From assembly GCA_002841945.1 (NCBI GenBank), contig PHBI01000028.1, positions 11,625-56,766 of the forward strand: a stretch of 45,142 nucleotides of DNA, given 5' to 3'. The notes under the pieces are model-generated. The model was not told the DNA's origin. It made no database searches and worked only from the letters and a program-made list of their open reading frames with translations. The stretch comes from Deltaproteobacteria bacterium HGW-Deltaproteobacteria-14 (GTDB lineage: Bacteria; Myxococcota_A; UBA9042; PHBI01). Each line of letters opens with the position of its first letter. Position 1 is the first letter of the stretch. Positions 24,882 to 33,564 of this stretch are shown piece by piece. Made by a program: the position numbers and the translations under genes.

Positions 24882-27800
24882 CTAGCCGTCGAGGTGCTTG
24901 ACGAGCCCGGGGTGGCGCCCCTCGACCTGGAAGCCGAGGCGATAGAAGTAGCCGCGGCGGTAGAAGCCGGTCGTGACCGTGTTGTAGCCGGCCGACATCA
25001 GGCGCTTGAACAGCTCCACCATCAGCCCGTCGCCGACCCCGCGGCCGCGGCGCGCTTCGGTCACCACCACCTTCTCGAGGTGGCAGACCCGGGTCTCGAG
25101 GTCGAGCGCGTAATACATGCCGCCGAGGACCCCGCCGCGCTCGTCAACCGCCAGCATGAAGCGGTGGTGTGCCTGGAAGGCCACCTGGATGTCCGCGCCG
25201 AGGTAGAGGCGGTGCAGCGCCGCGAGCTCCTTCGGGTTCACCGGCGGCCGCACCTGGTACGGGCGCCCGTCGGCGTCCTCGAGGGCCACCACGAGCTCGA
25301 CGCCGAGCCCGTGCGACTCACCGCTGAGCAGCGTCGCGTCGTCGCCGGGCTCGAGGTGCGGATAGCCGAGCCGCGCCAAGAAGTACTCGAGCTCCGGCTC
25401 CGCCCCCGGCGCGCCGCGCAACAGCCCCACCCGCTCGGTCAGCGCCTCGGCCGGGATGGCGCCGGTGCGCAGCTCGTCGATCATGACGTCGAGCTGCCGC
25501 CCCACCCAGTCGGGCACCCGAGCCAGCACCGTCGCGCGAAACAGCCGCGTCCGGGCCTCCGGGTAGGCGTGGCGCAGCGCGCCGAGCTGATAGGTGCGAC
25601 ACAGCTCCTGGACCATCGTCGCCCGCGCCTCGGCCGTCGCGTCGCCGGCGAGGTCCGCCCAGGAGCGGTAGCGGTCGATCGCGTGCAGGAGCTGCCGCGG
25701 CACGAACCCGTGCCGCTCGATCTGCGCCGCGAACGCGCTCGCCGCCCGCGCGAGCACGGCGTCCTCCGCCGTGTCGGCGACCGTCCCCAAGAGCGCCAGC
25801 CCGTCGCTCACCCCGACGACCTCCACCAGCCCGGTCAGCACCGCCTCCCAGGGGGTCTCGCCGCGCACCTCGGGGTAGGCCGCCCGCACCGGCGCGACGA
25901 AGCCGCGCTCGAAGTCGTCGAGCAGCGCCGCGATCCCGCGATACGGCTCGCGCTTGGCCGCCGACGCCAGCCGCGAGCCGGTCTTGTAGTCCTCGCCGGG
26001 GATCGCGAAGTTCTCCGGCCTCAGGTCGCCCGGCACGAAGCGCCGCCCCATCGCGTCCCAGACGTCGCAGCACACCTTGCCGACGCCCCAACAGATCGCC
26101 GGCCACGCCTCGGCCAGCTTGCCGCGCTGGTGCAAGCGCTCGATCTGCCAGTTGGCGCGCCGCGTCCCCTGGAACTGCTCGGTCCAGATCCCGCGCTCCG
26201 GCCAGCGCCCGCCCTGCCGCGCCGCCACCACGCGGTCGACGTGGTCGCCGACGATCAGCAGCCACAGCTGCTCCTCGTCCAAGGTGGCCGCGCGCGGGCC
26301 GTGGTCGAGCTTGATCGCCAGGTCGTAGTGTCCGCGAAAGCGCGTGTGCACCGTCGCCCGGTAGACCGAGCGCCAGGGCTCGCGCCAACGCCGCGAGATC
26401 CACACGCCCCCCGGCGGGATGTCCGACAGCCGCACGCTGGCGCCGTCGTACAGCAGAAACAGCGTCTCGTGGATCAGCGCCGTGTCGCGCAGCGCGTCGA
26501 GCAGCCGCTCGCGCTCCTCGGCCGCGATCTCGTCGTCGAAGGCGACGACCTCGGTCCAGCCGTACTCGGCGCCGGTCTCCGGGTCGACGGCCAGCGCCGC
26601 CGTCGGGCCGACCCAGGCGCGAAAACACTCGGTCATCCGCGCCCGCTCGCGCCGCGCCGCGGCCTTCACCGCGTCGTCGAGGGCGAACGCCTCGATGGCG
26701 GCGAGCCCGCGCCGCGCCTGGCGATAGCGCGCCGGGTGCGCCGCCCCATAGTCGGCGAGGAGCCCGCTGAGCGCCTCCGCCTCGGCCTGCGACGACGCTG
26801 GGTCGCCCTCCGTCGCCTCCGCCCGCGCCGAGGCCAACGTCGCCACCGCATCGAGGGCGTCGTCCGACAGCATCCCCGACGCCAAGGACGCCCGCGTGGG
26901 GCCGTCGAGCAGCGTCTCCAGCCCGGGGGAGAAGCGCGCCAGCGTCGCGGCCGCCCGCTCTCCCCGCTCCGCCGGCAGCAGCACCCGCAGCGCCGCGCGC
27001 CGCACCTCGAGGTCCGGCAGCGAGGCCGCCGCGCGCAGCACCGTCAGCGCCAGCGCCCCGAGCTGGCCGGGCTGGCACGCGAGCACCCGCCCGATGAGCG
27101 TCACCGCCCCGACCGCGACCGCGCCGTCGTCGGCGCCGACGAGGGACGCGCCGGTCTCGAGCTCCGCCAGCCCCGGCTGCGCCTCACCCAGCGCTCGGGC
27201 CAGCGCCGCCCGCTCGTCCTGCGACGGCGTGTGCGCCGCCTCGCGGCCGACCAGCGCCACCCCGCGCGGCGGCAGGCCCCGCCGCATACGCCGCCGCGTC
27301 CCCACCGAGACGAACCCGAGCAGCGCCTCGTTGCCGAGCCACAGGGCCGGCGTCTGCAGCACCACGCCGAGGTCCAGCACGTCGCCGTCCACCGCGTAGA
27401 CCGAGCTGCCGATGCGCAGCCGCCGCCGGCCGTCCGGGCCGCGCCCCCGGTCGGCGACCGCCAGCAGACGCCCCGTTGCGCCCACGCGGAGCGCCCCGGC
27501 CACCGCCTCCACGCCGCTGACCGTCACCCCGAGGGACTGAAAGAGCCAGCTTGGCAGACGCAACGCAATATCGACACCGTCGACCGTAACTCGCTGACCC
27601 CTATTATAAAGAGACTCGATCTCGGAGGAGAACGCGTCCTCGATGCTGCGACGCCGCAAGGTCCCCTTGGGGGTCAGCTCGCCGCGCTCGGCGTCGAAGT
27701 CGCGCGGCAGCACGGCGAAGTCCACGACCCGCTCGAAGGGCGCGAGGAAGCGGTTGGCGGTCACGACGTGCGGGCGGAAGTACTCGTGCAGCTCCTCGGG

Positions 27801-29654
27801 GTCCATCGCGCGCAGATCGGGGCGCGGGACGTCGAGGTTGGGGACGATGAGGCCGGTGTTGAAGGGGCGGTGGTCGCCGATGAGGACGAAGCGCTTGACC
27901 GCCTCGATCTCGCTGAACAGGCGCTCGACCCGCTGGGGGGCGATGGTCTCGCCCTTGACGTTCTTGAAGATGTCCTTTTTGCGGTCGACGATGCGGAAGA
28001 AGCCGTCCGCGTCCTGCTCCATCACGTCGCCGGTCTTGAGCCAGCGGTCGTCGGTCCAGGCGACCGCGTCGTGCTCCGGGTCGACGTAGCCCGGGGTGAC
28101 GTACGCGCCGCGCACGAGCAGCTCGCCGTCGTCGGCGAGGCGCGCCTCGGTGCCGGGGAGCGGGACGCCGAGGCTGTCGTCGCGGTAGCGCCCCGGCGGC
28201 GTCATCAGCAGGCCGCCGGTGCCCTCGGTCATGCCGAAGCCGCTGTTGAGGTCGACCCCGTAGCGCTGAAAGAAGCGAAAGACGCTCGGGTCGAGGTAGC
28301 CCGCGGCGGACAGGCCGACGGTCAAGCGGTCGCCGACGACGGCGCGCACGGTGCGCGCGATCTCGTCGTCGGGGGCGCTGGCGAGGTCGACGAGCTGCCC
28401 GATGTGCTCGTGGATCTGGACCCACTTGAGCGGGATGCTGATGAAGACCGTCGGGCGGAAGGCGCGGAAGGCGTCGACGAGGGCGTCGACGGAGGTGTCC
28501 TCGGCGAAGACGTAGGTGGCGCCCCAGAACACCGAGCCGAGCATCTCGAGGTAGCGGCCGAAGGTGTGGTAGAGGGGCAGGTACGCCAGAAAGACCCCGC
28601 CCTCGTCCACGCTCGGCAGCGCGAGCCCCCGGGCGAAGCGCTTGGACACCAGGCAGCGCTGGGTGAAGCGGATCCCCTTGGGGCGGCCCGAGGTGCCCGA
28701 GGTGTACATGACGGTCGCGAGCGAGTCGGCGTCGAGGTCGGCGCTGTGTGCGGCGAGGCGCGTCTCGGGGACCGCGGCGCCCTGGCGCTCGACCTCGGCG
28801 AGGGTCAGCACCCCGTGGCCGCGGGTCGGCGGGCGGTCGATGACGACGACGCTGTGGACCGTGGGCGCGCGCGAGAAGTCGAGCCGCACCAGGTGGTTCG
28901 CGTTCGAGACGACGCAGACGGCGATCTGGCCGGCGGCGAGGATGTCGAGCAGGTCATCGGGGGTGGTGTCGGGGGGGATCATCGCCGTGACGACGCCGTG
29001 GGCGAGGCACGCGAGGTCGATGAGCGCCAGCTCGAAGCGGTTCTCGGAGACGAGGGCGACGGGGCCGGCGCCGCGGCCGTCGAGCAGGGCGAGCAGGCCG
29101 CGGGCCACCAGCGACGCGCGCGAGGCGACGTCGAGCCAGGAGTACTGGCCGGCGGGGCCGCGGGAGGGGACGCGAAAGAGGGTGCGGGTACCGTAGGTCT
29201 CGACGCGCTGCGCGAACAGGCGACCGACGGTGAAGCGTGAGGCCTCGATCAGGGCGAGCTCGAGGGCGAAGAAGGCGTCGCTCTGGCCGCGCTCCGCGAC
29301 CAGGCGCGGGATCGGGGCGCGGCGCGCGAGGTCGAGCCAGGCCCAGGCCGCGCGCTCGAGGGCCGGGTGGCGCGGGAACGCCGCGAGGCGGCCCACCAGG
29401 CGCCGGCCCAGGGCGGTGACGGCGTCGAGATCGAGGTCGCCGCCGAGGAGGCGCTCGAGGCCTCGGTGGCGCAGGGCGAACAGCGTCTCCTCGAGGATGT
29501 CGAGGCCGCTCGCGCCCTCGCTGACGACGTCGACGGCGGGGTCGCTGGCGAGGCGCGCGAGCAGGGCGTTGAGGGCGTGCGCCGCGGGGGCGCCCCCGCG
29601 GGCGAGGACGGCGCGCACGTCAGCGGCGGCGGCGGCGAGGGTCGTGGTGGGCAT
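24882..29654 (-). CDS. Acyl-AMP ligase / kinase-like / GNAT acetyltransferase fusion
   Basis: 1590 residues; ATG with AAGGAG six bases upstream. Residues 1-150 are helical and unassigned. Residues 150-690 are an acyl-CoA synthetase-type adenylating domain: YTSGTSGRPKG (about 317-327), LKTGDVMEQ (about 538), RIVDRKKDIFKNVKG and the catalytic-Lys region LTPKGTLRRR (about 660). Residues 700-1000 are Ala/Leu-rich helices. Around 1100-1220, LAIKLDHG and FVPGDLRPENFAI resemble the Lys strand and catalytic loop of kinase-like folds, a weak call. Residues 1440-1590 are a GNAT domain with the acetyl-CoA loop ARRGRGVGDGLM. It may activate a fatty or other acid and acylate a target. It is convergent with the homocitrate-synthase-like gene, 62 bases apart. 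A patch of A/T-rich codons lies at 27535-27625. Confidence 0.85.
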   Translation of the reverse strand: MPTTTLAAAAADVRAVLARGGAPAAHALNALLARLASDPAVDVVSEGASGLDILEETLFALRHRGLERLLGGDLDLDAVTALGRRLVGRLAAFPRHPALERAAWAWLDLARRAPIPRLVAERGQSDAFFALELALIEASRFTVGRLFAQRVETYGTRTLFRVPSRGPAGQYSWLDVASRASLVARGLLALLDGRGAGPVALVSENRFELALIDLACLAHGVVTAMIPPDTTPDDLLDILAAGQIAVCVVSNANHLVRLDFSRAPTVHSVVVIDRPPTRGHGVLTLAEVERQGAAVPETRLAAHSADLDADSLATVMYTSGTSGRPKGIRFTQRCLVSKRFARGLALPSVDEGGVFLAYLPLYHTFGRYLEMLGSVFWGATYVFAEDTSVDALVDAFRAFRPTVFISIPLKWVQIHEHIGQLVDLASAPDDEIARTVRAVVGDRLTVGLSAAGYLDPSVFRFFQRYGVDLNSGFGMTEGTGGLLMTPPGRYRDDSLGVPLPGTEARLADDGELLVRGAYVTPGYVDPEHDAVAWTDDRWLKTGDVMEQDADGFFRIVDRKKDIFKNVKGETIAPQRVERLFSEIEAVKRFVLIGDHRPFNTGLIVPNLDVPRPDLRAMDPEELHEYFRPHVVTANRFLAPFERVVDFAVLPRDFDAERGELTPKGTLRRRSIEDAFSSEIESLYNRGQRVTVDGVDIALRLPSWLFQSLGVTVSGVEAVAGALRVGATGRLLAVADRGRGPDGRRRLRIGSSVYAVDGDVLDLGVVLQTPALWLGNEALLGFVSVGTRRRMRRGLPPRGVALVGREAAHTPSQDERAALARALGEAQPGLAELETGASLVGADDGAVAVGAVTLIGRVLACQPGQLGALALTVLRAAASLPDLEVRRAALRVLLPAERGERAAATLARFSPGLETLLDGPTRASLASGMLSDDALDAVATLASARAEATEGDPASSQAEAEALSGLLADYGAAHPARYRQARRGLAAIEAFALDDAVKAAARRERARMTECFRAWVGPTAALAVDPETGAEYGWTEVVAFDDEIAAEERERLLDALRDTALIHETLFLLYDGASVRLSDIPPGGVWISRRWREPWRSVYRATVHTRFRGHYDLAIKLDHGPRAATLDEEQLWLLIVGDHVDRVVAARQGGRWPERGIWTEQFQGTRRANWQIERLHQRGKLAEAWPAICWGVGKVCCDVWDAMGRRFVPGDLRPENFAIPGEDYKTGSRLASAAKREPYRGIAALLDDFERGFVAPVRAAYPEVRGETPWEAVLTGLVEVVGVSDGLALLGTVADTAEDAVLARAASAFAAQIERHGFVPRQLLHAIDRYRSWADLAGDATAEARATMVQELCRTYQLGALRHAYPEARTRLFRATVLARVPDWVGRQLDVMIDELRTGAIPAEALTERVGLLRGAPGAEPELEYFLARLGYPHLEPGDDATLLSGESHGLGVELVVALEDADGRPYQVRPPVNPKELAALHRLYLGADIQVAFQAHHRFMLAVDERGGVLGGMYYALDLETRVCHLEKVVVTEARRGRGVGDGLMVELFKRLMSAGYNTVTTGFYRRGYFYRLGFQVEGRHPGLVKHLDG

Positions 29655-29748
29655 GGCCGGCTCCTTGTCGCGAGGACCTTAGGACGATCTCCTCATGACG
29701 CGCCACAACGCGCTGCAGGCGCGGCGTTCGTCGGGTGTGGACGGCGCT

Positions 29749-29765
29749 ATGACGCAGCGCGTCAT
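29749..29765. promoter_or_regulatory. 17-bp palindrome upstream of the cyd operon
   Basis: ATGACGC-AGC-GCGTCAT is a perfect 7-bp inverted repeat about 80 bases before the first cyd gene and about 95 bases before the divergent ligase gene. It does not match the FNR (TTGAT-N4-ATCAA) or Rex sites I know. It is a candidate operator for either gene; the rest of 29655-29845 shows no convincing promoter. Confidence 0.4.
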
Positions 29766-29845
29766 CTTGTCGCATGGCGCACTTCGCGGTGGAGGCGTGG
29801 GTCGTGTGGCGCGACGCTGCGCCCGAGCTGCCAGGAGGGAGCTTG

Positions 29846-30193
29846 TTGCGCGAGACCCCAGACGTCGTCGAACACCCGCGAGGCGGAGCGCCGCCCGCGC
29901 GACGTTCGGGGCTACTGAGGCGGGTCGTCAGCTTCTACGCCGACGGGTTCCGCGCCATGACGCTGGGCCGCGTGCTGTGGCGCGTCGTGCTCATCAAGCT
30001 CGCCATCCTCCTCGCCCTCGCGATTGCATTGCAACAGAGCCGGCTCTCGACCCGCTTCGACACCGACGCCGAGCGGGCCGCCCACGTCCTGGGGGTGCTC
30101 ACCTCTGGCACGCCGGCTCCCCATCGGTCGGAGGTCACCCCGTGTCCGTCGAAGCCTCGGTCGTCGAGTGGTCCCGCGCCCAGTTCGCGCTGA
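29846..30193 (+). CDS. DUF4492-type small membrane protein of cytochrome bd oxidase
   Basis: About 115 residues. The core SFYADGFRAMTLGRVLW followed by VVLIKLAILLALAIAL matches DUF4492, a one-helix protein encoded directly upstream of cydAB in Bacteroidetes and others and thought to be an oxidase accessory. The start is uncertain. AGGAGG at 29833-29838 points to TTG at 29846 (or 29843); the ATG at 29774 has no ribosome site. The gene runs 52 bases into cydA in another frame, giving a Pro/Ser-rich tail with no counterpart in the family, so the tail may be dispensable or the true end may differ. Confidence 0.75.
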   Translation: MRETPDVVEHPRGGAPPARRSGLLRRVVSFYADGFRAMTLGRVLWRVVLIKLAILLALAIALQQSRLSTRFDTDAERAAHVLGVLTSGTPAPHRSEVTPCPSKPRSSSGPAPSSR

Positions 30194-31680
30194 CCGCCAT
30201 GTATCACTGGATATTCGTGCCCCTCACCCTGGGGCTCTCCTTCGTCGTCGCGATCATGGAGACCCTCTACGTCCGCACCGGGGACCCCGAGTGGAGGCGC
30301 ATCACGCGCTTCTGGATGAAGCTCTTCGCGGTGAACTTCGCCATCGGCGTGGCGACCGGCCTCATCCTCGAGTTCGAGTTCGGCACCAACTGGTCCAACT
30401 ACTCGTGGATGGTCGGCGACATCTTCGGCGCGCCGCTGGCCATCGAGGGCATCCTGGCCTTCTTCCTCGAGGCGACCTTCTTCGCCGTGATGTTCTTCGG
30501 CTGGGACCGCGTCTCGAAGCGCTTTCACCTCGCCTCGACCTGGCTCGTCGCGATCGGCTCGAACCTCTCGGCGCTGTGGATCCTGGTGGCGAACGGCTGG
30601 ATGCAGCACCCGACCGGGATGCGCTTCGACGTCGAGCTCGCGCGCAACGAGATGGTCGACTTCTGGGAGCTGGTGTTGAACCCGAACGCCGTCACGAAGT
30701 TCCTGCACACCGTCTCGAGCGGCTACGTCCTGGCGGCGCTGTTCGTGATCGCGGTCAGCGCGTGGTTCATCCTCAAGGGGCGCAACCTCGTGTTGGCGCG
30801 CCGCAGCATCCTCGTCGCCGCGAGCTTCGGGGTGCTCAGCGCCATCTACCTCGTCGTCCTCGGCGACAGCTCCGCCTACGTCGTCGCCCACGACCAGCCG
30901 GCCAAGCTCGCCGCCATGGAGGGCATCTACCGCGGCGCCGAGCGCCAGGGCATCGTGCCCTTCGGGATCCTCAACCCCGACAAGGAGCTCGGCGACGGCC
31001 AGGACGCGTTCCTCTTCAAGGTCGAGATGTCGCACATGCTGTCTCTCCTCGGCTTTCACGACGTCGACTCGTTCGTGCCCGGCCTCGAGGACCTCGTCTA
31101 CGGCGACCCCGCCCGTGGCATCGAGGGGGCCGACGCCAAGATTGTGAAGGGGCGGCGCGCGGTGGCTGCGCTCGCCGCCTATCGCGACGCGCGCACCGCG
31201 GGCGACGACGTCGCCGCCGCCCGCGCCCGCACCGACTTCGACGCGGTCGCCGGCTACCTCGGCTACGGCTACCTCGAACACCCCGAGGACATCGTCCCCA
31301 ACGTGCCGCTCACCTTCTACAGCTTCCACATCATGGTGGCGCTGGGCTTCTGGTTCATCCTGCTGTTCATGGTGCTGCTCTGGTACCACATGACCGGCGA
31401 CATCACGCAGCACCGCAGCTGGCTGCGGCTCGGCCTCTGGACCCTGCCGCTCGGCTACCTCGCCGAGCAGACGGGCTGGATCGTGGCCGAGGTGGGGCGC
31501 CAGCCGTGGGCCATCCAGGACATGCTGCCGACCGCGGTCGCGACCTCCGACATCGGCAGCGCCTCGGTCGCGCTGACCTTCTGGCTCTTCGCGGCCCTGT
31601 TCACCGCGCTGCTCATCGCCGAGGTCCGCATCATGCTCGTTCAGATTCGCCGTCACGACGAGGGGGTGGGCCATGTTTGA
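30142..31680 (+). CDS. cydA: Cytochrome bd ubiquinol oxidase subunit I
   Basis: Quinol-oxidising, heme-bearing subunit of the high-affinity terminal oxidase; 512 residues, about nine helices. The distal heme ligand region AMYHWIFVPLTLGLS, the acidic EGILAFFLEATFF proton-pathway helix, the heme b558 His in FLHTVSSGYV, AHDQPAKLAAMEG of the quinol site and GRQPW are present. The periplasmic Q-loop insertion is short and distinctive (GLEDLVYGD region). The GTG at 30142 follows GGAGGT by six bases. The stop overlaps cydB by eight bases (ATGTTTGA). Confidence 0.97.
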   Translation: MSVEASVVEWSRAQFALTAMYHWIFVPLTLGLSFVVAIMETLYVRTGDPEWRRITRFWMKLFAVNFAIGVATGLILEFEFGTNWSNYSWMVGDIFGAPLAIEGILAFFLEATFFAVMFFGWDRVSKRFHLASTWLVAIGSNLSALWILVANGWMQHPTGMRFDVELARNEMVDFWELVLNPNAVTKFLHTVSSGYVLAALFVIAVSAWFILKGRNLVLARRSILVAASFGVLSAIYLVVLGDSSAYVVAHDQPAKLAAMEGIYRGAERQGIVPFGILNPDKELGDGQDAFLFKVEMSHMLSLLGFHDVDSFVPGLEDLVYGDPARGIEGADAKIVKGRRAVAALAAYRDARTAGDDVAAARARTDFDAVAGYLGYGYLEHPEDIVPNVPLTFYSFHIMVALGFWFILLFMVLLWYHMTGDITQHRSWLRLGLWTLPLGYLAEQTGWIVAEVGRQPWAIQDMLPTAVATSDIGSASVALTFWLFAALFTALLIAEVRIMLVQIRRHDEGVGHV

Positions 31681-32809
31681 GTCGCTCTCGCACGCCGCGC
31701 TGCAGGAGTACTGGTGGCTCATCATCGCCGTCCTCGGCGGGCTCCTGATGATGCTCACCTTCGTTCAGGGCGGGCAGACCCTCATCTACACCCTCGGCAA
31801 GGACGAGCGCGGCCGCACGCTGGTCGTCAACGCCCTCGGGCGCAAGTGGGAGCTGACGTTCACGACCCTCGTCACCTTCGGCGGGGCGCTGTTCGCCGCC
31901 TTCCCGCTCTTCTACGCGACCAGCTTCGGCGGCGCCTACTGGGCCTGGATCGCCATCCTGCTGTGCTTCGTCGTGCAGGCCGTGGCCTACGAGTTCCGCC
32001 GCAAGGCGGGCAACACCTTCGGCCCGAAGACCTACGAGGTCTTCCTCTACATCAACGGCAGCCTCGGCGTGATCCTCCTCGGCGTCGCGGTCGGGACGCT
32101 GTTCACCGGCGCGCCGTTCACGGTCGACGACCGCCACCTGTCCCACTGGGCCGGGCCCGCGCGCGGGCTCGAGGCCGCGGCCGTCCCGTTCAACGTCCTG
32201 CTCGGCCTGACGTGGCTCGCGCTCGCCCGCCTGCTCGCGGCGCTCTATTTCTTGCGCGCGGTCGCCGACGACGACGTCAACGCCCGCGCCGCCCGGCAGG
32301 TGCGCCTCAACGCGGTCATCTTCCTGCCGCTCTTCGCGGTGGTGGCCGTGCTGCTGTTCACGATGGACGCGGCCGGCTACGACCCGCAGACCGGCGCGGT
32401 GGTGATGCTCCCGCACAAGCACCTCGACAACCTCCTGGCGCTGCCGCTGCGCGCCCTCATCCCGCTCGCCCTCGGCGTGGCCGGGGTCGTCTTCGGCATC
32501 GCGCGCGGGTGGCGCGGCGGCCGCGCGCGCGGCGCGTTCTGGGCCGCAGCCGGGGGAACGGCCCTCGTAGGCATCGCGCTCTTCGGCCTCACGGCCCTCA
32601 ACGACACCGCGATGTACCCGTCGACCGCCGACCTGCAGAGCTCGCTGACCCTGCGCAACGCCTCGGCCAGCCACTACACGCTGACCGTCATGAGCTACGT
32701 GTCGCTCACCGTGCCCTTCGTGCTCGCCTACATCGCCTACGCCTGGCGACAGATGAGCCGGACCCCGCTGAGCTCCGAAGAGATCGAGCGCGACAGCGCG
32801 AGCTACTGA
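31673..32809 (+). CDS. cydB: Cytochrome bd ubiquinol oxidase subunit II
   Basis: Structural partner of CydA, 378 residues with about nine helices. The conserved start LQEYWWLIIAVLGGLLMML, the EFRRKAGNTFGPKTYE region and late SASHYTLTVMSYVSLTVPF support CydB. Its ATG lies inside the last codons of cydA, implying coupled translation and a fixed ratio of subunits. It is followed 14 bases later by a small membrane protein. Confidence 0.96.
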   Translation: MFESLSHAALQEYWWLIIAVLGGLLMMLTFVQGGQTLIYTLGKDERGRTLVVNALGRKWELTFTTLVTFGGALFAAFPLFYATSFGGAYWAWIAILLCFVVQAVAYEFRRKAGNTFGPKTYEVFLYINGSLGVILLGVAVGTLFTGAPFTVDDRHLSHWAGPARGLEAAAVPFNVLLGLTWLALARLLAALYFLRAVADDDVNARAARQVRLNAVIFLPLFAVVAVLLFTMDAAGYDPQTGAVVMLPHKHLDNLLALPLRALIPLALGVAGVVFGIARGWRGGRARGAFWAAAGGTALVGIALFGLTALNDTAMYPSTADLQSSLTLRNASASHYTLTVMSYVSLTVPFVLAYIAYAWRQMSRTPLSSEEIERDSASY

Positions 32810-32823
32810 AGCCGGAGGACCCC

Positions 32824-32988
32824 ATGCCCATCGAACCCGTCATGACCTCGCTCGAGTCGGTCCTGTGGTACCTGACCCTGCCGCTGCTCATCGCCATGAG
32901 CTGGGCCTTCATCCGGGTCAACCTGCGGCAGTACGAGCGGCTCAACCCGCCGCCCGCCGAGGAGACGCCCCCGGCCGACGGCGCCTGA
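32824..32988 (+). CDS. 54-residue membrane peptide downstream of cydB
   Basis: A short gene with GGAGGA five bases before its ATG. It encodes one clear membrane helix (SVLWYLTLPLLIAMSWAF) followed by a basic segment (RVNLRQYERLN) and an acidic Pro-rich end. Its position and topology suggest a small accessory subunit like CydX, CbdX or CydS, but the sequence does not match the CydX pattern I know. The codon pattern is typical of the neighbours, which supports it being real. Confidence 0.72.
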   Translation: MPIEPVMTSLESVLWYLTLPLLIAMSWAFIRVNLRQYERLNPPPAEETPPADGA

Positions 32989-33017
32989 GAGGCGCGGGCC
33001 CAGACCCCACGCGCTCG

Positions 33018-33045
33018 GACCCGGTCGCCGCGGGGCGGCCGGGTC
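33018..33045. terminator. Bidirectional hairpin between the cyd and sulfur operons
   Basis: GACCCGG (33018-33024) pairs with CCGGGTC (33039-33045), and CGCC/GGCG extends the stem inward around a 4-base loop with one mismatch. It lies between the end of the cyd operon (plus) and the end of the arsR gene (minus). There is no T tract. Confidence 0.6.
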
Positions 33046-33055
33046 GCGCGCGCCG

Positions 33056-33421
33056 CTACTGAACCGCGGAGAGCTCGCGCCGGATCTGGTCCTTCACCTC
33101 GCTGCAGACGATGTCGCACAGCACGTTCGGGGTGTCGTTGGCGATGGCGTAGATGATGCGGGTCCCGTCCTTGCGGCGGGTGATGAAGCCGACCGAGCAC
33201 AGCACCTGGAGGTGCTTGGACGCGTTGGCCTGGGTGAGCTGCGCGGCCTCGGCCAGCTCGTTGACGCTGCGCTCGCCGGCCACGATGAGCTCGAGCAGGC
33301 GCAGGCGGTTGGCGTCGGACAGCGCGCGGAAGCGCGCCACGACCTTGTCCATGAGCTCCCCCGGGATCGGCTCGTGGCCTTCCGCGGGGGCGTCACTCGG
33401 GGTTGTCTCGTCCGCTGTCAT
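33056..33421 (-). CDS. ArsR-family repressor, possible sulfur sensor
   Basis: 121 residues with a winged helix-turn-helix (ELAEAAQLTQANASKHLQVL) of the SmtB/ArsR type. Cys residues lie in LCSVGF right after the recognition helix and in a C-terminal LCDIVCSE pair. Thiol-based members such as BigR, SqrR and PigS sense persulfides with Cys pairs, which would fit this operon, although the Cys positions are not the classic ones. The ATG at 33421 is preferred, with a weak GGTGG upstream. The ATG at 33568 overlaps the rhodanese stop (ATGA) but adds 49 low-complexity residues. Last gene of the operon; the AT-rich palindromes upstream of 37408 are its likely targets. Confidence 0.85.
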   Translation of the reverse strand: MTADETTPSDAPAEGHEPIPGELMDKVVARFRALSDANRLRLLELIVAGERSVNELAEAAQLTQANASKHLQVLCSVGFITRRKDGTRIIYAIANDTPNVLCDIVCSEVKDQIRRELSAVQ

Positions 33422-33564
33422 CACGCCACCCATCGATGAGGTCGCCTCGCGCACGCCGGGTCGGGCGCGACTCGCCGGCGGCCCGGTCCGAGCCGCCGTC
33501 CGGCCGCTCCAGATTAGCACCAACCCGGCGCGCTGTGTCGAGGCGTCCCCACCGACGGCGGCGG

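Noticed and set aside
24708..29240. A 1510-codon plus-strand open frame opposite the ligase-GNAT gene
   Set aside because: The minus strand has a ribosome site and clear domain motifs. The plus frame is Arg/His/Gln-rich with no recognisable domain and would overlap the end of the homocitrate-synthase-like gene.
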